A stretch of 64,000 bases of DNA from contig JAGCWX010000013.1 of NCBI GenBank assembly GCA_017961585.1, forward strand, positions 62,001 to 126,000, read 5' to 3'. Shown piece by piece: positions 1 through 7,360 of the stretch (positions are counted from its first letter, which is position 1; each line of letters begins with the position of its first letter). Origin of the DNA: Elusimicrobiaceae bacterium. Lineage in GTDB: Bacteria; Elusimicrobiota; Elusimicrobia; Elusimicrobiales; Elusimicrobiaceae. The position numbers were made by a program, and so were the translations under genes. The notes beneath the pieces were generated by a model. It saw only the letters and a program-made list of their open reading frames with translations, made no database searches and was not told the origin of the DNA.

Positions 1-1
1 T

Positions 2-262
2 GTGGTGGATGAAAACAACAACGTTCTCTATACCAATTTTGAATTAAAGGAAGAAGAAGGCCGCAAAATCCACTTATTGGATATTTTTGACGGAACTCAA
101 CAGGAAATTATTCAAGTGGTGGGGGAAGCTTTGGAAAACCCTACCAAGGTGTTGCGTGGTACTACCACTACCAAAGATGTAAAATGTACGGTTAAGGCAG
201 TGGAACTGCCTAACGATGCAGGGAAAAACCGGATTGTGATTGTGCTGGAACCGGAGAAATAA
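2..262 (+). CDS. C-terminal part of a PAS-like protein (partial)
   Basis: The frame is open to the left edge, so the GTG at base 2 need not be the true start. The visible 86 residues begin VDENNNVLYTN and continue to a phrase like ELPNDAG, a pattern typical of a PAS fold (the 'VDENG.I.Y.N' opening and late beta strands). The protein ends 20 nt before the next gene, so it probably shares its operon. Function is unknown. PAS folds bind ligands or partners, but without the upstream part I cannot say whether it belongs to a kinase or a regulator. Confidence 0.5.
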   Translation: MVDENNNVLYTNFELKEEEGRKIHLLDIFDGTQQEIIQVVGEALENPTKVLRGTTTTKDVKCTVKAVELPNDAGKNRIVIVLEPEK

Positions 263-282
263 TTTTTTAGTAAGGAGAAAAT

Positions 283-552
283 ATGAAAGTAGAAATTAAA
301 AAAGTATCTATCAAGGATGTATTGTTTTCGGCATTCCCATTGGCTGTATTTGTGGTAATGTTATTAACAGCCGTGTTTGAAGTGTTTAAACCGGAAGCTA
401 CTTTGACGGTATCTTACGTAATGGGTTTGGTCATGTATGCTATTTCAGCTACTATTTTGTTCTTGGTATCTAGCGTAGTGTTGTTATTTGCATACAATTT
501 TTTGTGTTCTCTTGGCGTACGCGGAGTACGGGTAGATTTAGAAGATAAATAA
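283..552 (+). CDS. Small two-helix membrane protein
   Basis: 89 residues, preceded by the Shine-Dalgarno AAGGAG 6 nt before the ATG. Two hydrophobic segments (about residues 14-34 and 48-72) flank a short polar loop (FKPEATL). The C-terminus VRGVRVDLEDK is charged and should lie in the cytoplasm. The layout resembles DUF3566-type two-TM proteins, but I cannot assign a family with confidence. It sits between the PAS-like gene and the DsbA-like gene in a tight same-strand run, which suggests cotranscription. No catalytic motif is visible. Confidence 0.65.
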   Translation: MKVEIKKVSIKDVLFSAFPLAVFVVMLLTAVFEVFKPEATLTVSYVMGLVMYAISATILFLVSSVVLLFAYNFLCSLGVRGVRVDLEDK

Positions 553-561
553 AGGAACAGT

Positions 562-1500
562 ATGAAAAAAATTGTTGCGTTTTGTTTGGCTGTTTTGGTG
601 GCCGCGCCTGCAGTGTGGGCTGCGCCTGCCGCCAAAAAAGCTGCTACTCAGAAGAAGGCAGAATTTATAATTGTGGAATCAGGCGAGTATGCAGCCGGGA
701 AGGAAGACCCCAGGCTGACCGCAGGGATTGCGCAATTTTTGGGAATGGAGCCGGTAGTTACCAAAAAGACTCAATTGGAAGCTATGCAGGACGAAAAATT
801 GGCTAATTTGGATTATAGTTTCCTCCCTTTGTATTTGGTTAAAAAAACGGATGCCGTTCGCTCTAAAATGGAATCCTATTTACAACGTGGTTTTGTGCTG
901 GAGACGGAAGAGTATATCGTATTGCCGCACCAAACGCGCAGCGGGGTATACACGGCTAAAGAAGCCAAACCGGGCGTAATGGAGATTTTTGTCATGTCGC
1001 AATGCCCTTACGGGGTAATGGCTGAAAGTGCGGTTATAGAAGCCAAGAAAAACGGGACATTTCCGCAGGGGAAAGAGGTCAAAATTCGTTATATTGTCAA
1101 TTATGATCCTCGCAATGGATTTTCCAGCTTGCATGGTTCGGCCGAATGGGAAGAAGATGTACGGCAATTGTTAATTGCCAAGTACTATCCTTCCAAGCTG
1201 TGGCAGTATTTAGAGATCCGCAACAAAGATTATCGCTCTAGCCGTTGGGATAAGGCCATGCAGCAAGCCGGTATCAATGTAAATAAAATTATGAAAAAGT
1301 TTGATACCGAAGGGTTGGAACTCTTAAAACAAGAAGCTGCTTACGGAAAAGAATACGGCGTGAATGCTTCCCCTTCGTTCTTGTGGGAAGGGAAGGTGCT
1401 GCTGGATTTTGGTTCGGCGGCGGAAATAGACGGTTTCTCGTTCTTAAACCCTCGTACAGCTTCGGGGGAAAGGGCAGCGGCTCCCGCGGGTAGCTGCTAA
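562..1500 (+). CDS. Exported DsbA/GILT-like thioredoxin-fold protein
   Basis: 312 residues with a clear Sec signal peptide ending near WAAPAA (residues 1-20). A thioredoxin-like domain starts around residue 142 with MEIFVMSQCPYG. Here the usual CxxC is CPYG (Cys148 followed by Gly151), so only one active-site cysteine is present in that motif. Further along are SLHG and the cis-Pro-like loop NASPSF, as in DsbA-related proteins. The last residue is a second cysteine (PAGSC). A single N-terminal active-site Cys suggests isomerase-, binding- or monothiol-type chemistry rather than a classic oxidase; this is inference. It could act on the Cys-rich surface proteins encoded downstream. Confidence 0.7.
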   Translation: MKKIVAFCLAVLVAAPAVWAAPAAKKAATQKKAEFIIVESGEYAAGKEDPRLTAGIAQFLGMEPVVTKKTQLEAMQDEKLANLDYSFLPLYLVKKTDAVRSKMESYLQRGFVLETEEYIVLPHQTRSGVYTAKEAKPGVMEIFVMSQCPYGVMAESAVIEAKKNGTFPQGKEVKIRYIVNYDPRNGFSSLHGSAEWEEDVRQLLIAKYYPSKLWQYLEIRNKDYRSSRWDKAMQQAGINVNKIMKKFDTEGLELLKQEAAYGKEYGVNASPSFLWEGKVLLDFGSAAEIDGFSFLNPRTASGERAAAPAGSC

Positions 1501-1513
1501 ATAAGCGGTTTTT

Positions 1514-1548
1514 AAACGGGGGCTAGGAGTCAATCCGGCCCCCGTTTT
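1514..1548 (+). terminator. Rho-independent terminator
   Basis: A perfect 10-bp stem (AAACGGGGGC at 1514-1523 pairs with GCCCCCGTTT at 1538-1547), a 14-nt loop and a short T run. It separates the DsbA-like gene from the two-component genes. Confidence 0.8.
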
Positions 1549-1586
1549 GCTGAGTAGTACCATTTAGAAGTGTGGGAGTTTGCAAA

Positions 1587-3452
1587 GTGAAGCGCTTTCG
1601 TGGGTTATTTTTTAAAGCGGTAGTGGTGTTAAGCATCATCTCTATTGTACCGGTTTTGGTGGTAGGGTACCGAGTGGTGCGGATTAACAGCCTTTTGCTT
1701 AAAAATCAGCTTCTGCAAAAACAGGAGATGATTGCCTCCCGCCTTTCCTTCGTGATTCGTTCCTCTTTAATTTCCAAAGAACAGTTATTGTCCGAATTTA
1801 GCGATTTGCACACGGATTTTGGTTCCCATGCGTTGATTACCCCTTCGGATTTGGATTATTTGCGGGCGCGTTTCCCGTCTTTGTTTTATTTGGTTGCTTT
1901 TTCCAAAACAGGGACACTGCTTTTTGATACGGGTACTGCCCCAACCGATACTTACAGCACCATGCAGCAGGAGATGTTGCGTGCCTGTTTAACGGGCGCT
2001 AATTTTATCAGCGATGTGTACGAATGGGACGGGAACCCTTTTATTTGGTTGGGGCAGCCGCTGCATCGTCAGGTGGGATCTTCCCATGTAACGGGTGTAT
2101 TGGCCGCTGCTATGTATTTAAACGATTTAGTGGATACTTTATCCCAGGCCTATCCGTTGGATATGGATGCGATGATTGTTACACAATCAGGGCAGATTTT
2201 GTCTTTTAACGGGGCTCCGCAAGATTTAAATGTGTCCGTTCAGGAACAATTACAAGCGATGTTGGCCCAAGTGCGCCAGCAATTAGACGGTGCCACCCAA
2301 GGGGAAGTAGCTCTTTCCGATGGACGGCGGCTGTTGGTAGCGGTAGCGAAAGTTCCCAAAATGTCTTGGGAAATTTACGTTTTGCAGCCGGCTAACGTGC
2401 CTATGCGTTTGTTTGTGGATAATTTGATCCATTCTTCTGCATGGGATATTATTTTGGTTGCTTTGTGCATGTTGGCTTTTGTAGGGGTGGTAAGTTATTT
2501 GGTAATTATCCCCATTACACGCCCCTTGGCTCGGTTGCGCAAAGCTGTTGTTCGCTTGCGGGAAGATGAAAACCAGGTCATCAAACCGCAAGATGTGGAA
2601 ATTCCAAATAACGAAATTGGCGAATTGGCCGGTGCGTTTGTGGATATGTCGCAGACGTTGCATGAACGTCGGCAAGAATTAGCTCAAATGAACCAGGTGC
2701 TAGAGCAACGGGTAGAGCAACGCACGCGAGAACTTCAGGCGGCTACGGGGGAACTGGTCAAAGCAGAACGTTTGGCGGCAATAGGGCAAATGGCCTCTAT
2801 TATCAGCCACGAAATTCGCAACCCTTTGGCTGTAATTAGTAATTCCACGCGTTTGATCAAAACACTTACAACCCCCACGGATCAAAAAGTGATCAAGCAA
2901 TTTAATATTATTGAATCCGAAGTGCGCCAAGCCAATAGTATCATCAACGAAGTGTTGGGCTATGCCCGCAAACGTGAGCTTATTTTGAGCATGATTGATA
3001 TTAACAGCTTTTTGCATGAAATATTGCTTGCTTTTCCTGTGCCGGCGGGGATTACCGTGCAAGAACAGTTGGCCTCGGAATCGGTTCGTATTAAGGCCGA
3101 TGCAGAGGAAATTAAGCAAGCCCTGCGTAACTTGCTCACCAACGCCGTAGAGGCAATGCCCAACGGGGGAACTTTAACTTTGGGATCTAAAGTGGGGCGC
3201 CGGTTGGTGGCTTTGTACGTAAGCGATACAGGCGCAGGCGTGCCGGAAGAGCTAAAACAAAAGATCTTTTCTCCGTTTTTTACCACAAAAGCACGTGGAA
3301 CGGGTTTGGGCTTGGCCGTGGTGCGCAAAGCGGTTGTGCGTCACGGTGGAAAACTTTTTATCACAAGCACGCCAGGGAAAGGGGCGTGTTTCCAAATTTA
3401 TCTAAAAATTTATCGTAAACCGGGAGATACAAATTATGGAGAAGCAAGTTAA
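1587..3452 (+). CDS. Membrane sensor histidine kinase (Cache-HAMP-HisKA-HATPase)
   Basis: I choose the GTG at 1587 (reads MKRFRGLFF) because GGGAG lies 8 nt before it; the GTG at 1572 lacks a site. About 621 residues: TM1 near 8-28, an extracytoplasmic Cache-like sensor to about 280, TM2 near 288-310, then HAMP and a coiled coil. The HisKA motif ISHEIRNPL has the phospho-acceptor His near 408. HATPase boxes follow: N box NLLTNAVEAMPNGG, G1 DTGAGVP, G2 GTGLGL. It overlaps the next gene by 17 nt, so the two are translationally coupled. It probably phosphorylates the hybrid protein and/or the LuxR-type regulator downstream. The ligand cannot be read from the sequence. Confidence 0.9.
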   Translation: MKRFRGLFFKAVVVLSIISIVPVLVVGYRVVRINSLLLKNQLLQKQEMIASRLSFVIRSSLISKEQLLSEFSDLHTDFGSHALITPSDLDYLRARFPSLFYLVAFSKTGTLLFDTGTAPTDTYSTMQQEMLRACLTGANFISDVYEWDGNPFIWLGQPLHRQVGSSHVTGVLAAAMYLNDLVDTLSQAYPLDMDAMIVTQSGQILSFNGAPQDLNVSVQEQLQAMLAQVRQQLDGATQGEVALSDGRRLLVAVAKVPKMSWEIYVLQPANVPMRLFVDNLIHSSAWDIILVALCMLAFVGVVSYLVIIPITRPLARLRKAVVRLREDENQVIKPQDVEIPNNEIGELAGAFVDMSQTLHERRQELAQMNQVLEQRVEQRTRELQAATGELVKAERLAAIGQMASIISHEIRNPLAVISNSTRLIKTLTTPTDQKVIKQFNIIESEVRQANSIINEVLGYARKRELILSMIDINSFLHEILLAFPVPAGITVQEQLASESVRIKADAEEIKQALRNLLTNAVEAMPNGGTLTLGSKVGRRLVALYVSDTGAGVPEELKQKIFSPFFTTKARGTGLGLAVVRKAVVRHGGKLFITSTPGKGACFQIYLKIYRKPGDTNYGEAS

Positions 3453-4554
3453 AATTTTGGTGGTAGATGATGATAATAACCTGCGTGAAACCCTGGTAGA
3501 TTTGCTGGAAATTGAAGGGTATAAGGTGTACCAAGCGGGAACGGCGGCGGAATGTTTGGACATTTGCGCCAGTGATTTTTTTAATATTATTTTAATGGAT
3601 TACAACCTGCCGGACGAAACCGGGTTGGATTTGATCCGAAAAATTCGTTCCTTCAACCACGACAGCCAAATTATTATGATTACAGCTTACGCTTCCCTCA
3701 ATGCCGTTATGGAAGCTATTCAGGAATCCGTCTACGATTTTTTAATGAAGCCGGTAGATTTTGATTACCTCAAGCGCACCATCAACCGCGCGTTGGATAA
3801 ATACTTTTTGGAACAAAGCAACAAAGAACTGTTGGCTCAGCTCAAAACACGTAACGAAGATTTGGACCGCCTTAACAATATGAAATCTAAATTTTTCTCT
3901 ATTGTGTCGCACGATTTGTCCAACTCTCTTATGACGCTTAAAATGAGTTTTGATATGCTCAAAAAGAAGACCAATCCTACAGAGGAACAACAGCAAAAAA
4001 TGATGTTTATGGATGAATCCATCAGCCAAATTGAACATCTGATTAAAGACTTAGTGGACTGGGCTGCTATTGAAAAAGGCAAATTGCGCATTGAAAAAGC
4101 TCCTTTTGAACTTACGGAAAGCTTGCGTAAAACGGTTGAAATTTTCAAGGATAAGGCCAGCAAACACAATATTCGTGTTACGTTCCAAAGTGGAGGGGAA
4201 ATCCCCGTAGTTGCCGACGAAAAACGCATCCGCCAAGTTATCTCTAATATTTTGGAAAATGCCGTGCGCCATACCCCCGATAACGGAAGCATTAGCATTA
4301 TTGTTAGTAAAATAGATGAAAAAAATGCTAAAGTATCGGTAGCGGACTCTGGGGATGGTATTGAACCGGATATGGCCCCCAGTTTGTTTGATAGCTTTGC
4401 GCAATTTGGAGACAAAGGGCGCGTAGGGCGTTTAGGGCTTGGTTTATCCATAGCTAAAGATATTATTTTAAATCACGATGGGCGCATTTGGGCGAACAGT
4501 GATGGGGTAGGTAAAGGAGCCACTTTTAACTTCACCTTGCCTATAGCCAGTTAG
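3436..4554 (+). CDS. Receiver domain-histidine kinase hybrid (soluble)
   Basis: 372 residues with no TM segment. The N-terminal receiver has VVDDDNN, the phospho-acceptor Asp55 in LMDYNLPDE, ITAYAS and the Lys in MKPVDF. A coiled linker leads to HisKA (SHDLSN, His159) and HATPase (NILENAVRHTP, DSGDGI, GRLGLGLSIA). The order receiver-then-kinase is opposite to most hybrid kinases. It suggests that phosphate from the upstream membrane kinase gates this kinase's own output. It starts inside the previous gene and lies 22 nt before the LuxR-type regulator, so a three-step relay is a reasonable inference. The DNA target is unknown. Confidence 0.9.
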   Translation: MEKQVKILVVDDDNNLRETLVDLLEIEGYKVYQAGTAAECLDICASDFFNIILMDYNLPDETGLDLIRKIRSFNHDSQIIMITAYASLNAVMEAIQESVYDFLMKPVDFDYLKRTINRALDKYFLEQSNKELLAQLKTRNEDLDRLNNMKSKFFSIVSHDLSNSLMTLKMSFDMLKKKTNPTEEQQQKMMFMDESISQIEHLIKDLVDWAAIEKGKLRIEKAPFELTESLRKTVEIFKDKASKHNIRVTFQSGGEIPVVADEKRIRQVISNILENAVRHTPDNGSISIIVSKIDEKNAKVSVADSGDGIEPDMAPSLFDSFAQFGDKGRVGRLGLGLSIAKDIILNHDGRIWANSDGVGKGATFNFTLPIAS

Positions 4555-4576
4555 TTTTTTAAAGAGAGAGGAGTGT

Positions 4577-5278
4577 ATGCCAGCAAATAAAAAGAAAAAA
4601 ATTACCGTGTTAATTGCGGATGACCAAACCTTGTTCCGGGAAGGGATAAAGGATATTTTGATGGGTGAAAAATGGGTAGAAGTAGTGGGTGAAGCCAGCG
4701 ATGGCGTAGAAGCCGTTGCTTTGGCCAAAAAATTAAAACCCGATGTGGTGCTGATGGATATTAAACTGCCTAAGATGGACGGTATTAATGCCACGCGCAA
4801 AATCCATGAGACTTGCCCGCAAGTCAATGTGCTTGTACTGTCCAGCTTTGAAGATGAAGCCCACGTGCTTGATGCAATTCAAGCGGGGGCAAACGGATAT
4901 TTATCCAAAATGTTGCCGGCCGCGGAATTAGTGAGCTCCATTAAAGCATTCACCAGCGAAGGGTTGATGATTCCGCAGCAGCTGATGGGTAAACTGTTGC
5001 ATGGGCTTCGCAAGATGGGGGACAGCTCCATGCCTTCTCAAGCTACGCTCACAAAAACAGAAATTAAAATTATGGATTTGTTGGGCAAAGGGCTTAGCAA
5101 TAAAGAACTAGCCCGAGAGTTGGAATGTAGCGTCAAGACGATTAAAAACCACCTCAACAGTGCTTTCCACAAATTAGGGGTTAGCAGCCGCACGGAAGCG
5201 GTGGTAAAAGCCATTGAAAAAGGGCTTATTTCATCGGAAGGAAACGTCGTTTTTGATGACGAGGACGAAGATTTTTAG
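4577..5278 (+). CDS. NarL/LuxR-family response regulator
   Basis: 233 residues, with AGAGAGGAG just upstream. The receiver domain has DDQ, the phospho-acceptor Asp61 in VLMDIKLPKMDG, LSSFED and the conserved Lys in LSKMLPA. A LuxR-type helix-turn-helix follows (about residues 155-215), with the signature LTKTEIKIMDLLGKGLSNKE and VKTIKNHLNS. The acidic tail DDEDEDF is unusual. The stop codon is only 3 nt from a small pilin-like ORF, so this regulator is cotranscribed with Tad-type pilin genes. It is the obvious candidate regulator of the two related promoters at 7.2 and 14.7 kb, though no binding site is proven. Confidence 0.92.
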   Translation: MPANKKKKITVLIADDQTLFREGIKDILMGEKWVEVVGEASDGVEAVALAKKLKPDVVLMDIKLPKMDGINATRKIHETCPQVNVLVLSSFEDEAHVLDAIQAGANGYLSKMLPAAELVSSIKAFTSEGLMIPQQLMGKLLHGLRKMGDSSMPSQATLTKTEIKIMDLLGKGLSNKELARELECSVKTIKNHLNSAFHKLGVSSRTEAVVKAIEKGLISSEGNVVFDDEDEDF

Positions 5279-5281
5279 TGC

Positions 5282-5461
5282 ATGAAACGGTTCTTAGCGC
5301 CTATTCAACTTTCACTTTCGCGCGGGCAAGCAACTATTGAGTATGTGCTCATGCTGGCCAGCGTGGTGGTGATTTTCTCGGCGTTTTTGACCACGTTTCA
5401 TACAGATATTGTGCATTATTTGTTTTCGTTCGTAGGGCAACTTTTACCAGGGGAAAATTGA
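5282..5461 (+). CDS. Flp/Tad-type small pilin (59 residues)
   Basis: Starts 3 nt after the regulator's stop and ends 1 nt before the next ATG. The protein begins MKRFLAPIQLSLSRG and continues QATIEYVLMLASVVV. That is a class III (prepilin-peptidase) leader: Gly at -1, Glu at +5, Tyr at +6, then a hydrophobic helix. Length, the Glu-Tyr pair and position before TadE/TadG-like genes all fit Flp-family pilins. No separate Shine-Dalgarno is visible, so translation is probably coupled to the upstream gene. It is short enough to be missed by ORF-length cut-offs. An alternative is a TadE/F-like minor pilin, but the protein is shorter than those. Confidence 0.75.
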   Translation: MKRFLAPIQLSLSRGQATIEYVLMLASVVVIFSAFLTTFHTDIVHYLFSFVGQLLPGEN

Positions 5462-5462
5462 T

Positions 5463-6620
5463 ATGCGTTTAAAGCGCCTCTCTCTCTTTCACGCACTTCA
5501 TAACCGCCGGGCACAGCTTTTGCTGCCGGCGGCCCTGCTCTTGCCGATATTCGTACTGGTAATTTATTTGTTGGTAGAAGTTACCAAGGTTTCCATTGCC
5601 AAAGTGCGCAACCAGTTTGCGTTAGACAATGCGGCCTATTCGCAAATGAGTACGGTCAGTTTGTTTTTAAATGCTACGGCTTATCTAAACGGCGGTCTTC
5701 CTTTCCGTGTGCTTAGTACCTATGCCGATGAACTTAAACCTGTAGATGCAACAAATAATCCTTACCGCGGGCAAGGAGGTTGGACCGTATTTGACTTGTT
5801 TTATCAGGCGGGGGCAGTGCCCAGCGTCGGCCCGGATTATGATAAAAATGCCCATAAAAATCCGGCCCCGTCCCCGGCTTCTACGGATTGGAAAATACAT
5901 TATGCTCAATACTCGGGGATTGAAGAACAAAAGGACGACGCCGGCAATCCCGCTTATGTGCGCAGCGGGTGGGAGAAAGAAACCCCGGACGCAATTAAAG
6001 ACCCGGTATGGGTAATGAATAGAGAAATGGTGGAAAAGCATTACATCATTGCCAAGGAAGTGGGGATCCCGGCTATTACCGCTTACTTAAGCACGTACGT
6101 GCAGCTGGGGGATACGTTTAACTTGCAAAAAGATTTGTACAAAAAATTAACCCGCAACGCGCATATCTTCCGGGAAGGGTATTATTTGAACGTGGATGAT
6201 TGTAAAAAGAACGAATGTGCCCGGCAAAGTGCCTCGCGGTTGTTGCCTTTCTTAAACATTCCTACCAAGCGGCAGGAGGCGGATGATTTAGTGTTTCATT
6301 TATCTGCTGCGTCAAATTTTGGGGAAGGATCCGGCGGTGCGTGGAAAGTACCGTGGAAGATGACGCGCGATGCCAATGCAGACCCGTTGTTCTTCTTTGC
6401 GTACGTGGAACCGTCCGGCCGTAGCAAACTGCGCACGTTAAAGAAGGGGATTTCCCTAAAGCAAAATTTCAAATTGCCGCGCAACCATTTTAACATCAAT
6501 TTGGAAAGCAAATACAAACCGGCTGTACGCAACACGATTGTAATGTCCTGCCCGCGCGGGAACAATAACTGTGTGTGGCCCAACCCCATTCCCAAATACA
6601 CCATTATGCTGAGGCCCTAA
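5463..6620 (+). CDS. TadG/TadE-like pseudopilin or surface protein
   Basis: 385 residues. The N-terminus has a short basic stretch, then RRAQLLLPAALLLPIFVLVI: a TadG-like 'RGQ-A-x-LPxLL' hydrophobic helix (about residues 17-42). A helical region (VRNQFALDNAAYSQM) follows, as in TadE/TadG proteins. The large extracytoplasmic part has four cysteines in two close pairs (DDCKKNEC, and SCPRGNNNC near the C-terminus). It lies between the Flp-like gene and a TadE-like gene, overlapping the latter as TAATG. Likely role: minor pilin or tip/surface component of a Tad-like structure. The large domain is not one I recognise. Confidence 0.65.
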   Translation: MRLKRLSLFHALHNRRAQLLLPAALLLPIFVLVIYLLVEVTKVSIAKVRNQFALDNAAYSQMSTVSLFLNATAYLNGGLPFRVLSTYADELKPVDATNNPYRGQGGWTVFDLFYQAGAVPSVGPDYDKNAHKNPAPSPASTDWKIHYAQYSGIEEQKDDAGNPAYVRSGWEKETPDAIKDPVWVMNREMVEKHYIIAKEVGIPAITAYLSTYVQLGDTFNLQKDLYKKLTRNAHIFREGYYLNVDDCKKNECARQSASRLLPFLNIPTKRQEADDLVFHLSAASNFGEGSGGAWKVPWKMTRDANADPLFFFAYVEPSGRSKLRTLKKGISLKQNFKLPRNHFNINLESKYKPAVRNTIVMSCPRGNNNCVWPNPIPKYTIMLRP

Positions 6621-7165
6621 TGAAACGCACCGTTTTTTCTCTCTTTTCCCGCAAAGGGCAGGCCACTACCGAAATGGTACTGCTGTTCCCGGTGTTAATT
6701 GTATTTGTGTTATTTATCATTAAAATTTTTGGAATTTTGGTGCTCAACCAAAAATTGCAAATTGCCGGCACGTACGCGGCCCGGCGTTATCAATTGCAAT
6801 CGCACGAAACGCAATTTTTTGCCCAAGGGTGGGATAAACGTTTCCTGCAAAAAGATTTGCAACGTAAGATAGAAGATTATATTGGTTTTTCAAACCCGGG
6901 GATGAAGCAATTTCTTAGTTTAAATACTTTCAAAATGGATATCAACACAAACGGCGGTTGGGCGCGTATTGAGTTGGTAGTGAATACCAAGCCGATTAAC
7001 ATCCGCTTTTTGTGCAAGTACGATAAACAACGCGTTTGCGAACGGGACCAATATTGCATGCGCGGGTACAATTTTTTGTGTGAAAGGGGCACCCAAATTA
7101 AAGTGATCAAATATGCCGGGAAGAACGAACGTCCGCTTCCGTATGCCCGCCCGGAGAATAGATAA
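6620..7165 (+). CDS. TadE-like minor pilin
   Basis: 181 residues from the ATG at 6620, which overlaps the preceding stop (TAATG); an upstream in-frame ATG at 6575 lies inside the previous gene. The N-terminus reads MKRTVFSLFSRKG then QATTEMVLLFPVL: a prepilin-type site with Gly-1 and Glu+5, then one TM helix, exactly the TadE pattern. The extracytoplasmic part has four cysteines (LCKYDKQRVCERDQYC and FLCERG). It ends the regulator-pilin operon. Cleavage by a prepilin peptidase is expected; none is encoded in this window. Confidence 0.72.
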   Translation: MKRTVFSLFSRKGQATTEMVLLFPVLIVFVLFIIKIFGILVLNQKLQIAGTYAARRYQLQSHETQFFAQGWDKRFLQKDLQRKIEDYIGFSNPGMKQFLSLNTFKMDINTNGGWARIELVVNTKPINIRFLCKYDKQRVCERDQYCMRGYNFLCERGTQIKVIKYAGKNERPLPYARPENR

Positions 7166-7220
7166 TTTCCCTCTTTTTTGTTTTTTTATAGGGAGCTGCC
7201 CTGACGTTAACCCACATATA

Positions 7221-7265
7221 GGCCCAAATTTGGGCCTTGACAAAATGGGGTTTTAGTCTTATACT
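7221..7265 (+). promoter_or_regulatory. Strong sigma-70 promoter with adjoining 16-bp palindrome
   Basis: TTGACA at 7237-7242 and TATACT at 7260-7265 are separated by 17 nt, almost consensus. Directly against the -35 box lies a perfect palindrome, GGCCCAAATTTGGGCC (7221-7236), placed where an activator or repressor would bind. The transcript would have a leader of about 90 nt before the gene at 7361. A related arrangement precedes the large gene at 14945. Confidence 0.75.
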
Positions 7266-7360
7266 AATGATAAGGTGTATCACTCTGTGTTTGAGCGCGC
7301 GTGCGTACGTACGGTGCGGGTCAGCAAGAGTAGTTTTTATTTGTTATAGAGGGTAAATGT

